Both the position numbers and the translations under genes were made by a program. Of a DNA stretch of 64,000 nt, positions 22,813-33,817 are shown in pieces (position 1 is the stretch's first letter; the number at the start of each line of letters is the position of its first letter). Below the pieces are notes generated by a model that worked only from the letters and a program-made list of their open reading frames with translations, searched no databases and had not been told where the DNA came from. Source of the DNA: Gremmenia infestans (lineage: Eukaryota > Ascomycota > Leotiomycetes > Helotiales > Hamatocanthoscyphaceae); assembly GCA_032629725.1 (NCBI GenBank), contig JAFEVB010000018.1:62001-126000 (forward strand). Reading direction: 5' to 3'.

Positions 22813-23958
22813 TCAATGGTGATTCTGCTCTTGGCGGCTCATCTTTTCTCGGAAGAGATTAGGTCTTTCCTCTGTAGGGGACCCCGCCAAACTTCCCAAA
22901 GTCTCCGAGTCTGTTCTTGTATGCCCGGCCCTAGATCTCTCTCGCTCTGCTGGCTTGTCTCTGTACTGCCCGCCCGCCTTCAACTCTTCCTCACGCAATT
23001 TGATGGCCCCGCTCTTGGTCTTACTTGGCCCCATTCTCTGTCTGTGTGATTTGCCGACTCTATATCCAGTTCGTCGACCCATCACGTTCCCAAGACCTAT
23101 CTTTCGGTGCTTGCGGTTGATGATGGATCCTCCACAGAGACAGATAACAGTGAAGCCAAAAACGCTAGGCAGTGCGATACAGAGGGATTGGCCCTTGGGT
23201 GCTTTTGACGGTGGTTGTCTGTATTATTCTGCTGGTCGGTTTGTGACCTTTACAGTTGGGCCTTGGAAGCTTGTTAGCTCATTTGCAATAGGATCCAAGG
23301 GTACGATGAACAAGGTAACATTGTTCCAGGATTTGCCTCTGAGTATCTCTTTGTCAATTTTCCATGAGATGAAACCATACCCATTCACAGTCTTGGGCGA
23401 CTGGAACGCTTGTGCCCCGCCATCCGAGACATTTAAGAAGTTTGCTTGAACGAGTACAGTGGCATTCTTCTCGGAATCTCGGTAAAGAAGTCGGTCACAT
23501 AGTATGTCTCTCCAACATATACGCTTGATCCATTGCTCGGCTTGCCGAACGGGGAAAATTCACCATCCATGTTCCTACAAACTTGGAAGGATCCTCCGCC
23601 AATCGAGGTAGGGTATGCTGCGCCTTATAATTGTGTTGGTTTGCTATCGAATTGAGAGGTAGTGGTGGCTGTCAGATTCGCAGGAGCTTCCCTGATTGTC
23701 GTAGCTACTCCATTGACAGATGTGAGAATGGGTGTGGTGGTTGCTACAGGGGAGCCGCTGGCATCGACGGACACGCATGGTTCGAGGAGGGGATCTGTTA
23801 GGAAGTAGCAGTATTTCGAACAAGACAGCTTCACGCCAAAATGTCAAACTTGGAAGATGTTTACCAGCTCTTGAAACTGCTGGAATTGCAGAAGGCTTTG
23901 TGCTGTATAAGAGGGCAGCAGTAGAAATCAAGCAGTTAGTGAAATAGAACGCGTCCAT
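22813..23958 (-). pseudogene. Broken gene for a Ser/Thr-rich surface protein with one TM segment
   Basis: Protein-like sequence runs continuously on the minus strand, but only by changing frame. From the ATG at 23958 the frame starts MDAFYFTNCLISTAALL (signal-like). It shifts before VSVDASGSPVATTTPIL, meets a TAA after DSKPTQL, and continues in the same frame with GAAYPTSIGGGSFQVC and SSVYVGETYYVT. It shifts again before NATVLVQANFLNVSDGGAQA, then meets another TAA directly after VKVTNRPAE and continues through a TM segment (LPSVFGFTVICLCGG) into a basic, Gly/Arg-rich tail ending at 22813. At least two frameshifts and two nonsense codons cannot all be explained by introns. The order (signal, Thr linker, extracellular Ig-like block, TM, basic tail) is typical of fungal plasma-membrane/wall proteins. 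Confidence 0.8.
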
Positions 23959-24543
23959 TTCGTGAATCCCCTAGTTTCGCAGACGGGGATTAGATTGTGT
24001 CTTTCACAAGGGCTTTTCTCGCAGCAGTAGTAAAAGAAGAAGCCTTGAAATTAGGACAACTCTTTTTGAAGAACAATAAATGGCAAATTGAAAGAATGGT
24101 TGGTTCTGTCAAAGTCCAGTTCATGAGAGGGCGTGGCATGCAGGGGTCTGGACAGGACTAGACTAGCTAGGCTGGGGAAGGCACAGACGGGATCCGTGGG
24201 GATTTTGCGGGAAGTGGGACCGATCCATTCGCATAAAACATCGGCTCAACACCACACCACACCATCTACCGGTACTAGTCCTCAACAACTTTATCACATC
24301 ATATCACAATTATAACTCTTCTTTTCTTTGCAACCAAAAGATCTATTCTCAGAAGTATCTGGAAATGCAGATGCTCGAATTTGTACTTGATTCGCCCAGT
24401 AAACCGGACCAAGTCCTGTTCCACCACGAGGAAGACACCCTTTACATACCATATCACTCTTCATGCTCTCTCAGTGCTGGAACGGCCGTCTTAAGTTAAG
24501 CTAACCATCTCGGTTTGAACCTTGCGCTAGATTTCCTCAAGAA
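23959..24543. other. Intergenic between two degraded loci
   Basis: Former upstream region of the broken surface-protein gene. No frame of interest; no repeat recognised. Confidence 0.4.
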
Positions 24544-25086
24544 ATGTCTCATAGCCGCTCGAGTGTCTGCTGTGCTTGGTTTCATGTAGAATTCGACCAG
24601 AGAACAATACTGATATATGGCCAGGATGCATTTCTTCTCAGGGTTAAAAATCCTGAACACATTCGCCACTTGGCCCTCTCGCTCCCACTGCACAAGGCTG
24701 ATCTAGAGTCTTTCTGCGGAACTTCTCAGCAATCTCAAGCTGATTTGGACAAGAGCGTCGAGTTCTTCGGGGAGTTGCAATCGAGAGGACGCTGGCGAGT
24801 GCCTCTTAAATTGAAAACTCTTACGTTGGTGTTTGCGGATCCTGTCATGTTTGATGGCAGAGCTTATGCCGGGAAAAGAGTCCGTGCCTTCTCTGAAATT
24901 GAGACTGGAAATGACTTTCAATTGAAGCGAATGCTACTTGGTGCCATTACAGATTGTGAGAATGTGTTTCGACTCACTTGTTCTGAACCAGGTCATCCAC
25001 GAACGTCTTGGGGAAACCCAGAGTTTCAGTTGAGAATTGCAGATCGAGGAGACTTTCTTCGAGAGGAATGTTCTGTAGGCTTTTGA
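24544..25086 (+). CDS. 2EXR-like protein fragment lacking its N-terminal motif
   Basis: A 180-residue frame. FHVEFDQRTILIYGQDAF, the stretch PEHIRHLALSLPLHK and the block RWRVPLKLKTLTLVF resemble the middle and C-terminal part of fungal 2EXR-domain proteins, which begin with an F-x-x-F/L-P-x-E-x-R-x-x-I-W motif. That opening motif is absent upstream (an in-frame stop lies at 24502-24504). The match to 2EXR is by general pattern and is not certain. It may be a truncated paralogue or a pseudogene. It sits between a broken gene and an intact dehydrogenase in a decay-rich stretch. Confidence 0.4.
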   Translation: MSHSRSSVCCAWFHVEFDQRTILIYGQDAFLLRVKNPEHIRHLALSLPLHKADLESFCGTSQQSQADLDKSVEFFGELQSRGRWRVPLKLKTLTLVFADPVMFDGRAYAGKRVRAFSEIETGNDFQLKRMLLGAITDCENVFRLTCSEPGHPRTSWGNPEFQLRIADRGDFLREECSVGF

Positions 25087-25660
25087 GGTATTCGACATCT
25101 CTGGGGGCATGGGAGGCAAGATCTAATATTAGTCGATATCATAGGACCACTAGAAGACTTAGTACGTATGAATTGTTCACCACTGAACCGCATTGATATA
25201 ACACGGCAAAGAAGGGACCATGACCAAGAATTAATAACGTTCTGTCGATTCCAGTCCACCGAGCGCTCAGGGCTCATTATTGAAACAGGGAGTTCGAGAC
25301 TTCTTCTCACAAGATGAAGATCCACAAGCAAGTTGAAATGGATTCTTGAAAAACAGTAGGCATTTGTCGGTTCTGAAGGGTAACTCTTAATACATATCGC
25401 TGGTTCTCGAGGCCGTTCTAGAACGCTATTTAGGCAATATGAAACAATCAGCACGACCATGACTTGTCACTTCCTAAAACATTCCTTCAAATACGCATCT
25501 CATTACCCTGTATTAGAAAACTAGGAGTATCCTTATAGTTGCGGTGCTTTACGCGATGCAGTTAAAAAAAGCCTGGATAGTAAGATCAAAAGGTCTGATC
25601 AATTGGTGAAATAGCCAATAATTTAGTTATGCTGGCTAGCGTTGGTCCCGGTGTATCCTA
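25087..25660. other. Convergent intergenic region
   Basis: Downstream of the 2EXR-like fragment and of the ERG26-like gene. No supported feature. Confidence 0.4.
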
Positions 25661-26749
25661 CTAAGTGGCCTTTCTCCCCTCAGGATGACGTGCAACATAG
25701 AAATTGACGGTCTTTTGGATCCCTTCTCGCATAGAAACCTGTGGTCTGTATCCTAGTCTCTTTTTGGCTTTAGAGATATGAAAGGTTCGAGTCATCGTGA
25801 GATACTTGACCATCCGGCGGTTGGCCACTGATTCCTTGCGACCCAAAATGAGTACCCAAGCAGCCCATTCTAAGATGATCACAAAATAGTAGTAGGCAGT
25901 TGCGGGGACAACCACTATGTCTTCTTTCTTGACTGGATGACCTGCTGCAGCGCCAATAGCTCTTGTGTAGTCCCAGAAGGGCCATGGGTCATCGTTTGTA
26001 ATGACAAAAGCCTCTCCATTAACCTTGCTATCCTCCGGCACGGGTTCAGTAGCCGCAGACTTTCGAAGAAGTGCCTTTGCTGCTAGTACTTGCGCATAAG
26101 CCGTATTGCCAATATATGTGAAATCAAACAAGTTGGTCCCGTTTCCAATCTGAAACTTTCCGCGCCCAGCTCGAGCATTTCCACCCAACTGAGGCGTGGA
26201 TGTTGCGTCTCCCTCGCCAAAGAGCATAGCAGCGCGGATGATTGTCGTAAGCAATCGGTTCTGTTTATTCGCGGACAGGATGATCTGTTCGGCTACAGCT
26301 TTCGTGTGTGTGTAGTACTCCGTTTGCTCGGGTTCGAAGCATAGAGGGACGTCTTCTGTGGCATTGACTAGGTCGGTCATATTGTTGTGGATCACGGATG
26401 AGCTCGACGTGTAAATAAGGGCCTTGGTGACTCCGACTGCTTTGATACATTCGAGGAGCAAGGTGGTCCCATTCACGTTGACTTCGGTGGAAAGCTGGCG
26501 AGTGTTGGCTTGAACCATCAATTTGATTACGCGAGGTTTGACCTCCTGAATTGCTTGTAGAACTTCGTGGCGGGAAGAAAGACTGCCCTCGAGATATTTG
26601 ACACCATCAATTCGATTGTTTTTCGTGTTGATATCAAGCACCGCAATATCAGAAGAAGTGGAGTCCTCAACTAACAGTTGGACGAGGTGGTGACCAAGAC
26701 CGCTACATTCGCTAATTACAAGCACGGGACTTAATGAGGGGAAAGACAT
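25661..26749 (-). CDS. 3-beta-HSD/sterol-4-alpha-carboxylate dehydrogenase-like protein (divergent ERG26 paralogue)
   Basis: A single-exon frame; the ATG at 26749 (MSFPSLSPVLVISECSGLGH) is chosen because it puts the Rossmann strand at the N-terminus, although the frame stays open further upstream. The 3-beta-HSD features are VNVNGTTLLLECIKAVGVTK, LIYTSSSSV, the catalytic YTHTK (Y-x-x-x-K), FQIGNGTNLFDFTYIGNTAYA, GEAFVITNDDPWPFWDYTRA and a C-terminal YRPQVSMREGIQKTV. ERG26 removes the 4-alpha-carboxyl group in ergosterol synthesis. Two oddities: the cofactor loop reads SECSGLGHH, not the usual G-x-x-G-x-x-G start, and the segment after KPRVI is shorter than the family's HTASP region. Cofactor binding may be changed. 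A paralogue with another substrate is more likely than the main ERG26. Confidence 0.85.
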   Translation of the reverse strand: MSFPSLSPVLVISECSGLGHHLVQLLVEDSTSSDIAVLDINTKNNRIDGVKYLEGSLSSRHEVLQAIQEVKPRVIKLMVQANTRQLSTEVNVNGTTLLLECIKAVGVTKALIYTSSSSVIHNNMTDLVNATEDVPLCFEPEQTEYYTHTKAVAEQIILSANKQNRLLTTIIRAAMLFGEGDATSTPQLGGNARAGRGKFQIGNGTNLFDFTYIGNTAYAQVLAAKALLRKSAATEPVPEDSKVNGEAFVITNDDPWPFWDYTRAIGAAAGHPVKKEDIVVVPATAYYYFVIILEWAAWVLILGRKESVANRRMVKYLTMTRTFHISKAKKRLGYRPQVSMREGIQKTVNFYVARHPEGRKAT

Positions 26750-27692
26750 GGTAGATATTAGTAGATGTTGAAAAATGACTAAAGTAGGTGTGTCTTGGAG
26801 GGTTTCTATTATGCCGAAAAGAGAGCAATGAATCCTGATATGAATGTGTTTATACAGGTAGGCAATGGTAGAGTTGGGGTTGGTGTTGGTTACACGAGCA
26901 CCGTGTAACCCCAATTTCATCTAATGTTGTTGAAAATTCCTGGTCTGTACCTGTGAAGAGCTTTCCACCCCAAATACACATTCCAATTAAGGTATTACGG
27001 AGTAAGGTAAGGCTGAGCGATGGGAGCAAAGTGAGCAAAGTCTGCTCAAGTCCCTTTTTCGAAGAAGCCAGCACAATACTCTTCTCTCTCAAGGCTACCA
27101 AAATGTACCATACACCATAAGCATTCTTCTCAAGTAGCCCAATACGAGTATTGAAATAGACCCCCAAATTTGGACATGGAGGCAGGATAGACGGAACTGC
27201 GTAGCACTGCACGATGGATATTGGTTGCCTTGAAGCGTCAAGAGGCTGGTACTGAAATGCCACCAAAGCAACAAAGAAATGGAGCGCAAGGCAACGAATG
27301 CGGTAGAGGTGAAGTAAGGAAGGGATATACCCCGAGTATATATGTATATATAAATATTCCATAGATGGCACTTGCGCAGCCTAAGGTAGCCAGCCTTGCT
27401 AGGTCTTCGTCGTACTGAAATCGCATCTTTATAGCAAAGGATTACAAGTAGCAAAATAACACTGAAGTCAACAGAAGAGGTCTTCCGTTCTCACTGATAC
27501 TGACCTTGGAGAAGTATCGGTATTTTGCAGAAGAGGGGCCTGTCCCATTTCAGACTAGCGGGAGTTGCCGACGTCATTGTACGCGAGGGCCAAATTCCAC
27601 CATCTCTTGAAGAGCGAGAGAGCTTACCAAGCTTCTCCCTCCAAAGCAATTCACCTACAATCCTCCCACACACAGTTTCTCCAATTTCAATC
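26750..27692. promoter_or_regulatory. Divergent region between the ERG26-like gene and MCR1
   Basis: About 940 nt with both starts facing outward. Minus-strand frames here extend from AT-rich sequence and lack family features. It should hold both promoters. Confidence 0.45.
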
Positions 27693-28907
27693 ATGTTTGC
27701 AAGACAGGCATTCCGAGCGGCTCAGCCGTTGAAGACCGTGAGTTGTCTATTTTGAAGCTTATGTTGGTCAACATCCAGTCGAATGCCCTGTTGACAATCT
27801 ACGCACCATCCGCAAACCCAATCAACTCACAGGCTGAATACAAAGCTAACGAACCCGTCTAGCAATACCGTAGATATGCAACGGAACCAGCAAGCGGCGG
27901 CTCGAACACATTACTCTATGGTGCAATCGCAGCCGCTGTTGGTGCTGGAGGCGGATACTATTTCTACAACTCAGGCGACAATGCATCGAAGGTCAAAAAT
28001 GCAGCTAAAGATGCCGAAGCAAAGGCTAAGGAAGTCGTTGGGAAAGGCAAAACACAGGGAGAAGGTATTGCTAAGGCCGCATTAACCGGAGGTGACCAGG
28101 GCTTCGTCAGCTTGAAGTTGGATAGTGTTGAGAACATCAACCATAACACCAAAAAGTTCCGTTTTGAGCTACCCGAGGCAGATCAGGTCAGTGGCCTTCA
28201 TGTTGCATCTGCCATCATTACCAAGTACAAGGGTCCAGAGATGGAGAAGCCTGCCATCCGACCATACACCCCAGTCAGCGATGAAGGTATGAATATAGCC
28301 TTGAAATATGACAGTACTGTGCTAATCCGGTGTAGAGGAAACGGGATTTCTAGATCTTCTCGTCAAGAAATACCCCAATGGTGTAATGTCGGAACACATG
28401 CACAACATGAAGCCAGGCCAGCGACTCGACTTCAAAGGCCCGATCCCCAAATATCCATGGACGGCCAACAAGCACAGCCACATTGCCCTGATTTCTGGAG
28501 GAACTGGAATCACTCCTATGTACCAACTTGCCCGCGCAATCTTCAAAAACCCAGATGACAAGACCAAAGTGACCCTGGTCTTCGCAAACGTCACAGAGGA
28601 GGACATTCTTCTGAAGCAGGAATTCCAGGAACTCGAGAACAAATACCCACAACGTTTCCGTGCATTCTACGTCTTGGGCCAGCCACCAAAGGAGTGGGCC
28701 GGTGGAAAGGGGTTTATCAACAAGGAGCTGCTAAAGACAGTCCTCCCTGAGCCAAAGACCGAGAACATCAAGATTTTCGTTTGCGGGCCACCGGGCATGT
28801 ACAAGGCCATTTCTGGACCCAAGAAGTCACCTTCGGACCAAGGTGAAATTGATGGAAGCATTCTTCAAGAACTTGGGTACACCAAGGACCAAGTCTACAA
28901 GTTCTAG
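27693..28907 (+). CDS. MCR1: Mitochondrial NADH-cytochrome b5 reductase 2
   Basis: Three exons, 27693-27737, 27863-28286 and 28336-28907; 346 residues in phase. The N-terminus MFARQAFRAAQPLKTQYRR is a mitochondrial presequence. A hydrophobic anchor follows (LLYGAIAAAVGAGGGYYF). The reductase domain has the FAD motif RPYTPVSDE (R-x-Y-T/S), GPIPKYPW, the NADH-binding GGTGITPMYQ, and CGPPGMYKAISG with the conserved CGPP. It ends in the QVYKF tail, as in Mcr1 of other fungi. Mcr1 passes electrons from NADH in the intermembrane space or outer membrane to ergosterol synthesis and to D-erythroascorbyl radical reduction. The Lys/Ala-rich linker after the anchor (KVKNAAKDAEAKAKEVVGKG) is typical of the filamentous-fungal form. 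Confidence 0.96.
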
Positions 28908-29445
28908 ATTTGACGAGACAGCGATTGCTTTCTCCAAAATATTGTACGAATACCATAGATAGAAGGCATGCAAGATGATAGACCACAAGACTTCGGCCCT
29001 TCCGCAGATTCTAGACTTCAAACTATCCTCTCTTCCCGCCGTAAGAAGCAAAGCAAAGCTTATCAACTCATATATTTGATACAACTAATAAGCCGCATCA
29101 GATATGGGAAAGCTATTATAAACGCCACCTGGACCATTTACGATAATCAGTTAGTGCTTTTTGCAGCCATTATACTTTTTGCAATGAATAATAGCAGTAC
29201 TTGATTTTATTTCCGTTTTATCTGTGCTATCTGTGCTATCTTCCCCCCCTTCACAATTCACAAGTCGACTTACGGCAAGCCACTTGAATGCATAGGATAT
29301 GGTTGGCGGGGACAGCATATGAATGTTACCCTGGCATTTTAATTTTGCTCAATGGCCAGTCGGAACAATCGACTCAACCATAGAGTAGAGAACGGATAGT
29401 ATTCTTTCATTTTGTCGAATATAAATCTCATTCTTCATACTTGGC
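28908..29445. other. Convergent intergenic region
   Basis: Downstream of MCR1 and of the APH-kinase pseudogene. AT-rich; no feature supported. Confidence 0.4.
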
Positions 29446-30962
29446 TTAGTCAAATAGCACCTCAGCCAAACGCATTCTTGCATCCTCTGGATCCCACCCA
29501 ACAAATTTACGCTCTTGTATTTCCTCTATCTTCCGTTTTACAAAGGATTCCATAGCGATTTTCTCAGCAGAGCTTAGAAGATATAGCCTTGTCTTCCACA
29601 AGTTATCCTTAGGGATTCTATCTTGTCTGATCCAAAAAGCCTTTGGTCCAAGAATTTCCAGAAGAGATCATCAAACGCCCAACTCTTCCTCGCTGCATAA
29701 TTTAGCCAGAACCTGCCTGTCTCCCAGCTATCTCGCATGTACGTCGACGAGCCTCCATGTATCTCTCTTTGGACTCCGGGGTGGCCTCAGCCTTCTGCAT
29801 AGCTGACAACCAAATCTTCATGCGTGGTTCATAGAATTTAACCCAATCCTCGATGCCATCGTCCCATATATCAAGTGCATCGAGGAACGACCACCACGGC
29901 GGATCAAGAGAGAATTGACTAGGGGCCGCATAGGTGAAATCCCAGTCAATGATAGCGGCGACATTATTATAATCGTCTAGAAGAACATTGCCTGCTAGTA
30001 GATCGTCGCTATATAGCCGAAAAGAGCCCGCGTTAGGAGGTGCGGGTGAAAAACCTGTGCTTATAGTCTTGGATTATGTTGACCAATCGTCCTCTCTAAA
30101 CCCGAAGCTTGAGAGCTTTCCTTCCCTTGCAAGCCTGCGGAAGATTTGGCGAGCGACGTACTCGTTTCTGCAATCATCGGCTGAGACGACAAGGTCGTTA
30201 TGCTGAAAGACAAGCTGAGCTAGATGCATTATCTACGCGCTCCGTGTAGTATTCGTCCGCTGTCCCATATGTCTTCTCCCTTGGGGGGGATATTGACGGT
30301 GGAATACCTGCTAGTTGAAGCATATCGTTCATGTTACGGGTGATTGGGCGTGCTGGGACGGAGTAGGAACCTTCGCCAGACTCGACCAAGGACCCAATGC
30401 GAAAAAGGGTCTGCTGCAAAAGCTCTAGCAAGCAGCCTGCCACCTTTACATAAAGACCTTCAAGGATATCCTCTGATACACTAGGATCCAGATTAAAGGT
30501 TTTGTCGGTATTTTCATTGGTGGCGTTGAAAGCAGTCGACATTGAGTGCTGATGTTGGACATACTTGATAATAAGATAGCATCCTAGCTCAGAATTCTTT
30601 CCGTGGAAAGGACTGGGGCAGTTGGGATTTGGGTTCGCTTCTCGATATGGCTGGCAGTTGCAGCTTCGATCAAGGTCTTCTCCTCAAAGAATTGGGCGAA
30701 GCACGGAATGGGTCTTCGAACTACGATATCAGAGGAGAAGCCTTTAATCCGTAATATATACACAATGTTATATCCGCCAATATTCATGGAGTGGAGTGAT
30801 CCAGGTTGAAGGACAATTAAACTTTTCACTTGCTAATGCCTCCACAAGGAAGATTGCGGATCTCTGACGCAGCTCTAGCTGCACCTTTTCCCATTCCTCA
30901 TCATTTCTATCCCTTACCAGGTTGTCAAAGTCCTCCCGAGTGTCTTCCATAGCTGACGGCAC
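29446..30962 (-). pseudogene. APH-family phosphotransferase pseudogene
   Basis: The parts of a fungal aminoglycoside/choline phosphotransferase-like kinase can be followed in order on the minus strand, in changing frames. They are MEDTREDFDNLVRDR (start near 30950), GGYNIVYILRIKGFSSDIVV, the MSTAFNATNENTDK region, LVFQHNDLVVSADDCRNEYV, a catalytic-loop-like SDDLLAGNVLLD, and the magnesium motif AAIIDWDFTYAAPSQFSLD. Then come WETGRFWLNYAARKSWAFDD and FVGWDPEDARMRLAEVLFD before the stop at 29446. Breaks seen: frameshifts near 30800, 30600, 30240, 29730 and 29630, and an in-frame TAA after EDDWST. So many breaks cannot be introns, and the gene is dead. Such kinases are numerous in filamentous fungi and of mostly unknown substrate. 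Confidence 0.85.
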
Positions 30963-31446
30963 TTATGATCTTTGTTCTGAAAGCGGTGACTCGGAAGAAA
31001 AAGGGGGGAGGAGAGGGAAAGGGAGGGGGGAGAACAAAGAGTGCAAATGATTTGAAGCTGAAAGGACTAAAAGAAAAGACAGGAGTTGGGAAATGTGAAT
31101 ATAAATAAGGTGTATCAGACTTCGGCTTTCATAATAGGGGAAAAACGTTCTGCAGGTCCTCTTTTTCGAAGTTCACAGTTGGTAGCGACGGCGAGAGGCG
31201 TTTGTTGTTTCGTTACAATTGGGTCTTGGTAGCGCGAGTTTGTTAAAGCGTTTCGTATTGTCGATTGGCATGCTCGACTTCTCACGAGCTGAAAGTCTTT
31301 CTCGGTCTAGTTCATTGGTGGCGTACATATGCATATGCCAAGATCCACGAGGCTGCCAGCAGGCGCGTGAGTATATATAACCTCAAAGTCGATCGATCAA
31401 ACGATCTTAAATTTGGGGTTTCATATCAATAATCCAGGAGTTAATT
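30963..31446. other. Divergent intergenic region
   Basis: Between the starts of the APH-like pseudogene and the HET gene. It contains a purine-rich GGGAGG-type tract near 31000-31035. No other feature. Confidence 0.4.
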
Positions 31447-33817
31447 ATGGCAACTACTTCTAATGAAAAACCACCACTCTTGAAATGGGTGATTGAGCGC
31501 CCGGAAATCTTGCCGGAAGACAGTCCGTCTTTCCTCTGCGCTGTATGTCGACGCATCGACTTCAAGTTCCTTATCTTCACAACAAACCCGTGGCAAGCTG
31601 TCGAGGAAATCCCGTTGGATAGCTTTGCGAGGATTCTGGAGAAGCAGAGTTGTGCGTTCTGTCGATTGATCAAGCAGACGGTCGATAATAATTTCGGTGT
31701 TGGCGTTGTGCCGGTTGAGCATGAGGGGAAGGCGGTTATGGTGTCTATGATTTCTACTATGAAGGTAGAAGATTTGTCTACACCGCATGAGCTGCTGTTA
31801 TGGTTAAAGCCCAATCCCTTGCCCAGTAGGGAGACTCCACCGCTGCATCCATACGGTTGATACGGGCTATTGGCTCAATACCAAGGAAAAGGGTCGCATT
31901 GTTCCATCTTCGCAGATTGATTTCATGCTACCTATGTTTTGAAACCGGAAGTGTCGGTATAACCTCTCCCCTGTTCACGAGGACCATGCGTCACAGACGG
32001 ATAGCTATAGTCTCCCTGTTGGGTTCCGGCTTATCGATACAAAGGATATGTGTATCGTGTCTGCTGACTCCACTTTTCAATATCTGACACTGAGTTATAC
32101 TTGGGGAACTGGGGAGACACTTAAACTGCTCAATGAGAACTTTGACGAGCTGGCACAGGAGAATGCGTTGTCGAAATACGAGCATCTGATCCCGCAGACG
32201 ATCAAAGACGCCATGTATTTGGTGCCTAAACTCATGGATCGGTACCTTTGGGTAGATGCACTCTGCATAATTCAAAATGATGCAGACGACAAGCAAGCGC
32301 AGATTTCAGCAATGGATCAGATCTATGGCCATTCGGTCTTGACCATTGCTGTTGCGTACGGAGAAGGAGCTGAGGATGGCATTCCCGGCGTGCGTCCGGG
32401 ATCCCGATCTGTGATGCAAAGAGCGGAGACTATTCAAGATATCTGCTTGGCGAATAGACCATGGTCTTTCGATAAAAGTGTCGGGGAATCCAAATGGAAT
32501 ACCAGGGCGTGGACATTCCAGGAGAGGATCCTAACTAAGCGAACGCTTTTCATCACCGAGCAACAGATGTTTTTCAAATGCGACCATGTGGCCGGGTGCC
32601 AAGCCGAAGATTTTGACACCAAGCTGCAGGCTCGCATACCGGTGACATATCCGATGGGAGACACGGGCAAGGATACCATTCCGTCGCGGTGGAGTATCAA
32701 TATCGTCACCTACCAGCGCACCGTGGAATCGTTCGTCACTCGTGACCTCACGTACCCAGGCGACATGCTCAATGCTTTCGAAGGCATAGCCCAGAAAATG
32801 CGACCGATGTTCCGCAGCAAGTTCTTGTACGGACTCCCCCAAACCGAGCTCGAGTATTGCTTGCTGTGGGAGCCATGGGGTGGTCACCTCCGACGCCGCC
32901 GAGATCCCGAGACTGGAAAACCCATGTTCCCCAGCTGGAGCTGGGCCGGTTGGATGGGCCCCGTACGGTTCCATCAGGAAGAAAAGCTGTCTCGCGTGGG
33001 ATGGGTCGATGAGTCTGGCGAGCTATTCAGAAGTGATGAGTACCGTGCTCCGTCTTCCGCAGATACCAAAGAAAAAATGTTAGAATGGCGAAAAGACTGG
33101 GTGGAGAAAAGTACGAGTTCTGGCTTTCGGTATTTCCATCACTCCTCTGACCCTGATTCTTGGTTTCGCAATCCCACAGCTCCAGAAGCAGAGCGGCGTC
33201 CTGGACCCCAATGCGCCCCCGAGACTGGACATTTGCGTTTCTGCGCCAAGACCAATCCGCTTGAATTCCCAGCCGATTGGCAGCCCCCGAAAGATACGGG
33301 CAACGCTCCACTCTGGGAGTTGAAATTGGCAGATAGAAAAGGGTACAACTTTGGGTATTTTCGAGTCCCAGTGGAACTACTTCCTACTCTGGGCATGCGC
33401 GGGAAGTCCTACGGCATAGTCATAATAACTAGATCTCGACATAGCCATTCGCACAAAGAAATCCGGGCAGTGAAAAAGGAACCGCTGGAAAAGCCACCTA
33501 CGCTGTACAGTGGCGATGAGGCAGAACTCGAGAAGCCGTGGAGTGAGAAATCGCTCGAGGAGTATGATGACGAGAAAGAAATAACCAATGAAGAAAATTT
33601 CTTCCCGGGCGAATTGGAGAGCCAAGATGCAATGTATGATTTGGGCTTTGATAGACGGAGATATCATGCGTATAAGCCGTTTCCTTTGTATGAATTTTTG
33701 GCGGTAGAGTATATTGAAGGGATTGCTTATCGCATCGGAATTGGAAAGATGCATATTGATGCTTGGCAGCCGGAAGAAGAAGAAAAGTGGAAGAAGAAGT
33801 TGATTACGTTGGGATAA
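31447..33817 (+). pseudogene. HET-domain protein gene, disrupted in its 5' part
   Basis: A first frame (31447-31860) gives a normal HET-protein start: FLCAVCRRIDF, QSCAFCRLIKQ and STPHELLLWLKPNP. It ends in TGA. Sequence in a second frame (WLNTKEKGRIVPSSQIDF) picks up the protein but meets TGA at 31940-31942. The same frame then runs open through SLPVGFRLIDTKDMCIVSAD into a 589-codon frame (32048-33817) with the full HET core: LSYTWG, LWVDALCIIQND, SVLTIAVAYGEGAEDGIPGV, WNTRAWTFQERIL. The long C-terminal region is intact. HET proteins trigger cell death when unlike mycelia fuse. The break next to HPYG looks like a 10-bp insertion with a near-duplicate ATACGG. If an unseen intron removed 31845-31945, the gene could still work, but I found no matching splice pair. 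An N-truncated product from Met 32048 would keep the HET domain. Confidence 0.7.

Noticed and set aside
22955..23449. A 164-codon plus-strand frame over the broken surface-protein gene
   Set aside because: The minus strand carries the recognisable protein; the plus frame is its reverse.
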